A stretch of 64,000 nt of DNA. Source: Anaerosacchariphilus hominis. GTDB taxonomy: Bacteria; Bacillota; Clostridia; Lachnospirales; Lachnospiraceae. Positions 60,981-64,000 of this stretch are shown one piece after another. Positions within the stretch are counted from its first letter, which is position 1. Each line of letters starts with the position of its first letter. Location: assembly GCF_014290175.1 (NCBI RefSeq), contig NZ_JACOOR010000006.1, forward strand, positions 186,001-250,000, read 5' to 3'. A program made the position numbers and the translations under genes. The notes beneath the pieces were generated by a model that did not search any database, was not told where the DNA came from, and saw nothing but the letters and a program-made list of their open reading frames with translations.

Positions 60981-62042
60981 TTATTCTTTTTCGTTCTCCT
61001 CCGCGCTGTAAATGGCCTTACAGATGGTGATTTTTCTCTCATGGATATTGTCGAACAGTTCCTTCAGGCCGTCCAGTCCGACACGGTGGCTGATGAGTGC
61101 CGCCGCTTCCAGCCTGCCGCTCTCCAGCATCTCCACGCTGTAGCTCCACTCGTTCAAAGGCAGTTCTTCATAATAGGAATTCCATACGCCGGAAAGGAGG
61201 ATTTCCTTTCGCAGAATGGAACTGTGATTCTTCAACTCCAGGGTAGTGTCACAGTGTGGATTCCCCAGAAGCACGATTCTTCCGCCGGTCCGCACGCATT
61301 CCACCGCACTATTCAAACAGGAACCGGTGCCGGTGCCCTCGATGGCCACATCCACGCCCCGTCCTCCGGTCAGTTCAAGGATAGCTTTCACACCGTCGGT
61401 CTCCCGGCTGTTTATCACAGTAAAGCCCCGTCCCCGGGCGAACTCCACCTTGATTTCATCGATATCCACCAGGATCACCTTTTTGGCTCCGAAGATCTCC
61501 GCCCACCGGGCCGATAGGATTCCGATAGGTCCGGCTCCGAAGACCACCACCTGCTCACCGCCCGTCACCTGACCGCGCCGCACTGCATGTTGGGCCACAC
61601 AGATGGGCTCCACCATACACAGCTCTTCCATGGATACCCGCTCATCTTTTGCCGGAACCAGGTTCCACCGGGAGGGAATCAAACAGTACTCCGCAAAACC
61701 TCCGTCGCACCGGGAGCCCAGATAATTGTAATGGCTGCACTGGCAGTACTTACCGGTTCTGCAGGCCTCGCATTTTCCGCAGGGAATCAGTGGAAAAACT
61801 GCTGCCTTTTTTCCAAGCAGGTCCTCATCCGCCGGGTTTCCCACCTCAACGATGGTTCCTGCAAATTCATGTCCGATGGTCAGCGGATATACATGAGCTC
61901 CCAGATCGTACACCCTGGGCAAATCGGAACCGCAGATTCCGCAGGCTCCTATTTTCATCAGTATCTCATCTCCTGTGGGAACCGGCTTCTTCACCTCTTC
62001 CAGTCTCAAATCGCCGATTCCATGGAGTCTCAGTGCTTTCAT
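60981..62042 (-). CDS. zinc-type medium-chain polyol dehydrogenase (galactitol-1-phosphate 5-dehydrogenase-like)
   Basis: 353 residues. CGICGSD and GHEFAG hold the catalytic zinc; CGKCEACRTGKYCQC has the full structural zinc Cys set; the NAD motif is GAGPIG. The C-terminal part (NWYSYYEELP-like NSYYEELPLNEW) resembles the GatD group. It probably oxidises a polyol or polyol phosphate. It sits in a group with an SGNH hydrolase and a ribulokinase-like gene. Confidence 0.87.
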   Translation of the reverse strand: MKALRLHGIGDLRLEEVKKPVPTGDEILMKIGACGICGSDLPRVYDLGAHVYPLTIGHEFAGTIVEVGNPADEDLLGKKAAVFPLIPCGKCEACRTGKYCQCSHYNYLGSRCDGGFAEYCLIPSRWNLVPAKDERVSMEELCMVEPICVAQHAVRRGQVTGGEQVVVFGAGPIGILSARWAEIFGAKKVILVDIDEIKVEFARGRGFTVINSRETDGVKAILELTGGRGVDVAIEGTGTGSCLNSAVECVRTGGRIVLLGNPHCDTTLELKNHSSILRKEILLSGVWNSYYEELPLNEWSYSVEMLESGRLEAAALISHRVGLDGLKELFDNIHERKITICKAIYSAEENEKE

Positions 62043-62083
62043 ATTCTTTCCTTCTTTCTACCGGCCGGAACTGACTTCCTGGC

Positions 62084-62713
62084 CTATAAACTCTCCAGCG
62101 CGCCCCGTAACCGCCGATAGATCCGCTGATGGCCCGCTTCGTTTGGATGAAGCCCATCGGGACAGTACCGTTTCTGCATGCACTCCAGCTGGGGCTGTAT
62201 TCCGCTCCGGGCATAAAGATCCACCACAGAAATCCCATAATACTCCGCTGTCTCCCGGATGGCCTGCACAAAGTCCTTCAGCCTCCGTCCGCCCCGCTCC
62301 TCCACATAACGGTGAAGTGGCGTCATGAATACCAGTTCTGCCTCCGGGTACCGCTCCAAAAGCTTCCGTATCAGCACATGACAGGCCCCATAAAAGGTGT
62401 AGGGTGTCCGATCGCTCATGGTTCCCAGAGGCGCATCCCCATGGCCGAAATCATTGGTTCCTCCGAATACCACGATCACATCCGCCTCCGGCTCCATCCC
62501 GTCCACCCGGGAAATGAAGTCCTGATCCCATAGAGGATTCTCCGGTAAATGCTGCCTCGCGATCCGGGTTCCGCCGATGCCGTAACCCCGGGCCTCCAGA
62601 AGACCACAGTTTTGTTTCAGAAGATTCCAGTAGGCGTCCTCCACGGAAGCGATTCCCACTCCCTCGGTAATACTGTCGCCCAGAAAATTGATTCGTTTCC
62701 CTTTCAGTTCCAT
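62084..62713 (-). CDS. SGNH/GDSL hydrolase
   Basis: 209 residues. Block I GDSITEG (catalytic Ser), the GGTNDFGHG block with Asn, and block V PDGLHPNEAGH (Asp and His) are all present. There is no signal peptide, so it acts in the cytoplasm. SGNH enzymes remove acyl or acetyl groups, here perhaps from an acylated sugar, judged by the adjacent carbohydrate kinase and dehydrogenase. Confidence 0.9.
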   Translation of the reverse strand: MELKGKRINFLGDSITEGVGIASVEDAYWNLLKQNCGLLEARGYGIGGTRIARQHLPENPLWDQDFISRVDGMEPEADVIVVFGGTNDFGHGDAPLGTMSDRTPYTFYGACHVLIRKLLERYPEAELVFMTPLHRYVEERGGRRLKDFVQAIRETAEYYGISVVDLYARSGIQPQLECMQKRYCPDGLHPNEAGHQRIYRRLRGALESL

Positions 62714-62743
62714 CCTATATCCTCTATTCCTGTCCTCTGTTTT

Positions 62744-64000
62744 TCAGCCCTTCTGTACCGCTTCGCTCCGGTAAGCCAGCAGCCGCTGCATCACATCGTC
62801 CCTGCCCCGGCCGAAATGGTCATGAAGCTCGGAATACTCTTCGTAGAGCTTATTATATACTTCCACATTCTCCGGATTCGGGAAGAAGCGCCTCTCGGAC
62901 TTGAGCCCGATATGTCTGGCCGCTTCCAGGATATCATCGTAGCCTCCGGTCTCTTTTCCAGCGGCCACCGCCGCGTAAGCCGCGCTGCCTCTGGCGCATC
63001 CGTACATTCCGCCGCAAATCCGCAAGGGAAGATTCAGCACATCTGCGTAGATCTGCATCAGAAGCATATTCTTCTGGCTGATACCGCCTGTGGCGTAGAT
63101 AGCGTCAATATTTACCCCATGTTCCCGGTAATTTTCTACGATTTTTCTGGTGCTGAAGGCTGTGGCCTCCAATAATGCCCGGTAAATATGTTCCGCCTTT
63201 GTCTGAAGGGTCATACCCACCATCAAACCGGTTAAAGACGAATTCAACAGAATGCTCCGATTTCCGTTCCACCAGTCCAGGGCTACGATTCCCGTCTCCC
63301 CGGGCTTCAACTCCGCCGCCTTTTCTGACAGATATTGCTGGCTGTCCTTGCTTTCCTTCTCCGCCTCCTGGGCATAATCCTCCGGCATGCAGTTCTTCAC
63401 CTGCCACTCGAACAGATCCCCCAGGGCGCTCTGTCCCGCTTCGTAGCTGAAGAATCCCGGATAAATGCCCCCATAGGACATTCCGAAGATTCCCGGAACC
63501 AGATGTTCCTCTTTACTCAATATCAGGTGGCAGCCGCTGGTTCCCAGAACCGACAGCATTATATTGGTCCGGTCGATTCCCGCTCCTGCCACTCCCGCAA
63601 ATGAATCTATAACAAACGGCGCTACCGCACATCCTTCCGGCAGTCCGAACCGCCGGGCTGCGTCGCCGCATACCTTTCCTGCTTCTTCTCCCAGTCCTAT
63701 CATGGGATAATTCAATTTTTCCGATACATAGTTGGCCAATTCCGGATGAAGCTCCTCGTAAAACTCCCTGTCCGGATACCCGGTCTTCCAGTTACAAAAG
63801 CCTTTGTAACCGGCCGCACAGATACTTTTCTGCAGCTTTCCGCAGAGAATGGCTGTAATCCAGTCTCCCGCTTCTATATAATAGTCTGCGGCCCGATATA
63901 CCTCCGGCGCACAGTGCAATGTTTCCAGTACTTTACTGATGGGATACTCGCTGGTAATCCGATTCCCGTAATATCTGACCCATTTCTCGTCCCGACGCTT
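62744..64000 (-). CDS. ribulokinase-like FGGY kinase, N-terminus outside the window
   Basis: The frame is open from base 64000 to the stop at 62744, giving 418 residues of the C-terminal part; the N-terminus lies beyond the edge. VRYYGNRITSEYPISKVLET, EAGDWI, GTSGCHL, FFSYEAGQSALGDLFEW and ATGGISQKN follow the order seen in L-ribulokinases. It phosphorylates a ketopentose or a related sugar. The three genes at this end look like one carbohydrate operon. Confidence 0.88.
   Translation of the reverse strand, partial: KRRDEKWVRYYGNRITSEYPISKVLETLHCAPEVYRAADYYIEAGDWITAILCGKLQKSICAAGYKGFCNWKTGYPDREFYEELHPELANYVSEKLNYPMIGLGEEAGKVCGDAARRFGLPEGCAVAPFVIDSFAGVAGAGIDRTNIMLSVLGTSGCHLILSKEEHLVPGIFGMSYGGIYPGFFSYEAGQSALGDLFEWQVKNCMPEDYAQEAEKESKDSQQYLSEKAAELKPGETGIVALDWWNGNRSILLNSSLTGLMVGMTLQTKAEHIYRALLEATAFSTRKIVENYREHGVNIDAIYATGGISQKNMLLMQIYADVLNLPLRICGGMYGCARGSAAYAAVAAGKETGGYDDILEAARHIGLKSERRFFPNPENVEVYNKLYEEYSELHDHFGRGRDDVMQRLLAYRSEAVQKG

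Overview
The window comes from a moderately GC-rich, spore-forming Firmicute, most likely a gut Lachnospiraceae (Clostridia). The evidence is an alpha/beta-type spore protein, a SleC-like cortex hydrolase, a Csp-like subtilisin, mannose-type PTS genes, strong AGGAGG ribosome sites, T-rich intrinsic terminators and the gene families present. No rRNA, tRNA, CRISPR array, prophage or transposase gene was found. Most genes lie on the minus strand.

Left part (1-15.8 kb): a ClpX-like ATPase, acyltransferase, small coiled-coil protein and DUF3810 operon; an HtrA protease; a Csp-like S8 protease; aroD; an S1-domain protein (plus strand); putP; then a nucleoside and sugar-phosphate salvage group (GNAT, cdd, a large membrane protein, a transaldolase-like aldolase, add, a TetR regulator).

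Centre (15.8-31.1 kb): a large polyol cluster built of two duplicated modules. Module 1 (minus) is SDR, zinc dehydrogenase, class II aldolase, Cof-type HAD, iron alcohol dehydrogenase and three mannitol-dehydrogenase-family enzymes. Module 2 (minus) is a mannose-type PTS (IIA, IIB, IIC, IID), SDR and a fourth mannitol-dehydrogenase-family enzyme. Each module has its own divergent DeoR-type regulator, and both divergent regions carry the same operator-like motif (TTGCAnnTTTAC) overlapping a TTGCAA -35 box. The PTS IIC gene has an in-frame TAG at codon 30. I infer uptake and phosphorylation of a hexitol or related sugar, oxidation to a ketose phosphate and cleavage by the aldolase; the true substrate is not readable from sequence.

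Right of this (31.1-49.1 kb): a spore protein; secA; a TPP-riboswitch-controlled thiW-thiM-thiC operon; hpf; a eukaryotic-type hisA; a plus-strand operon of 2-oxoacid dehydrogenase E1 alpha, E1 beta and a free-standing lipoyl domain with no E2 or E3, followed by an AraC regulator; a SleC-like hydrolase; a lipoprotein; a His-rich CsoR-type regulator; an AAA/VWA pair; and asnS.

Last part (49.1-64 kb): an intergenic region with two diverged copies of a hairpin-rich element of about 121 bp; a low-complexity lipoprotein; a zinc-ribbon membrane protein; a MarR-controlled pair of ABC half-transporters with a 16-bp-arm palindrome abutting the promoter; an Rpn-like nuclease with a 24-bp in-frame repeat array; a WecG-type glycosyltransferase with an FAD oxidoreductase; a lipid kinase and PAP2 phosphatase; and at the edge a polyol dehydrogenase, SGNH hydrolase and truncated ribulokinase-like gene.
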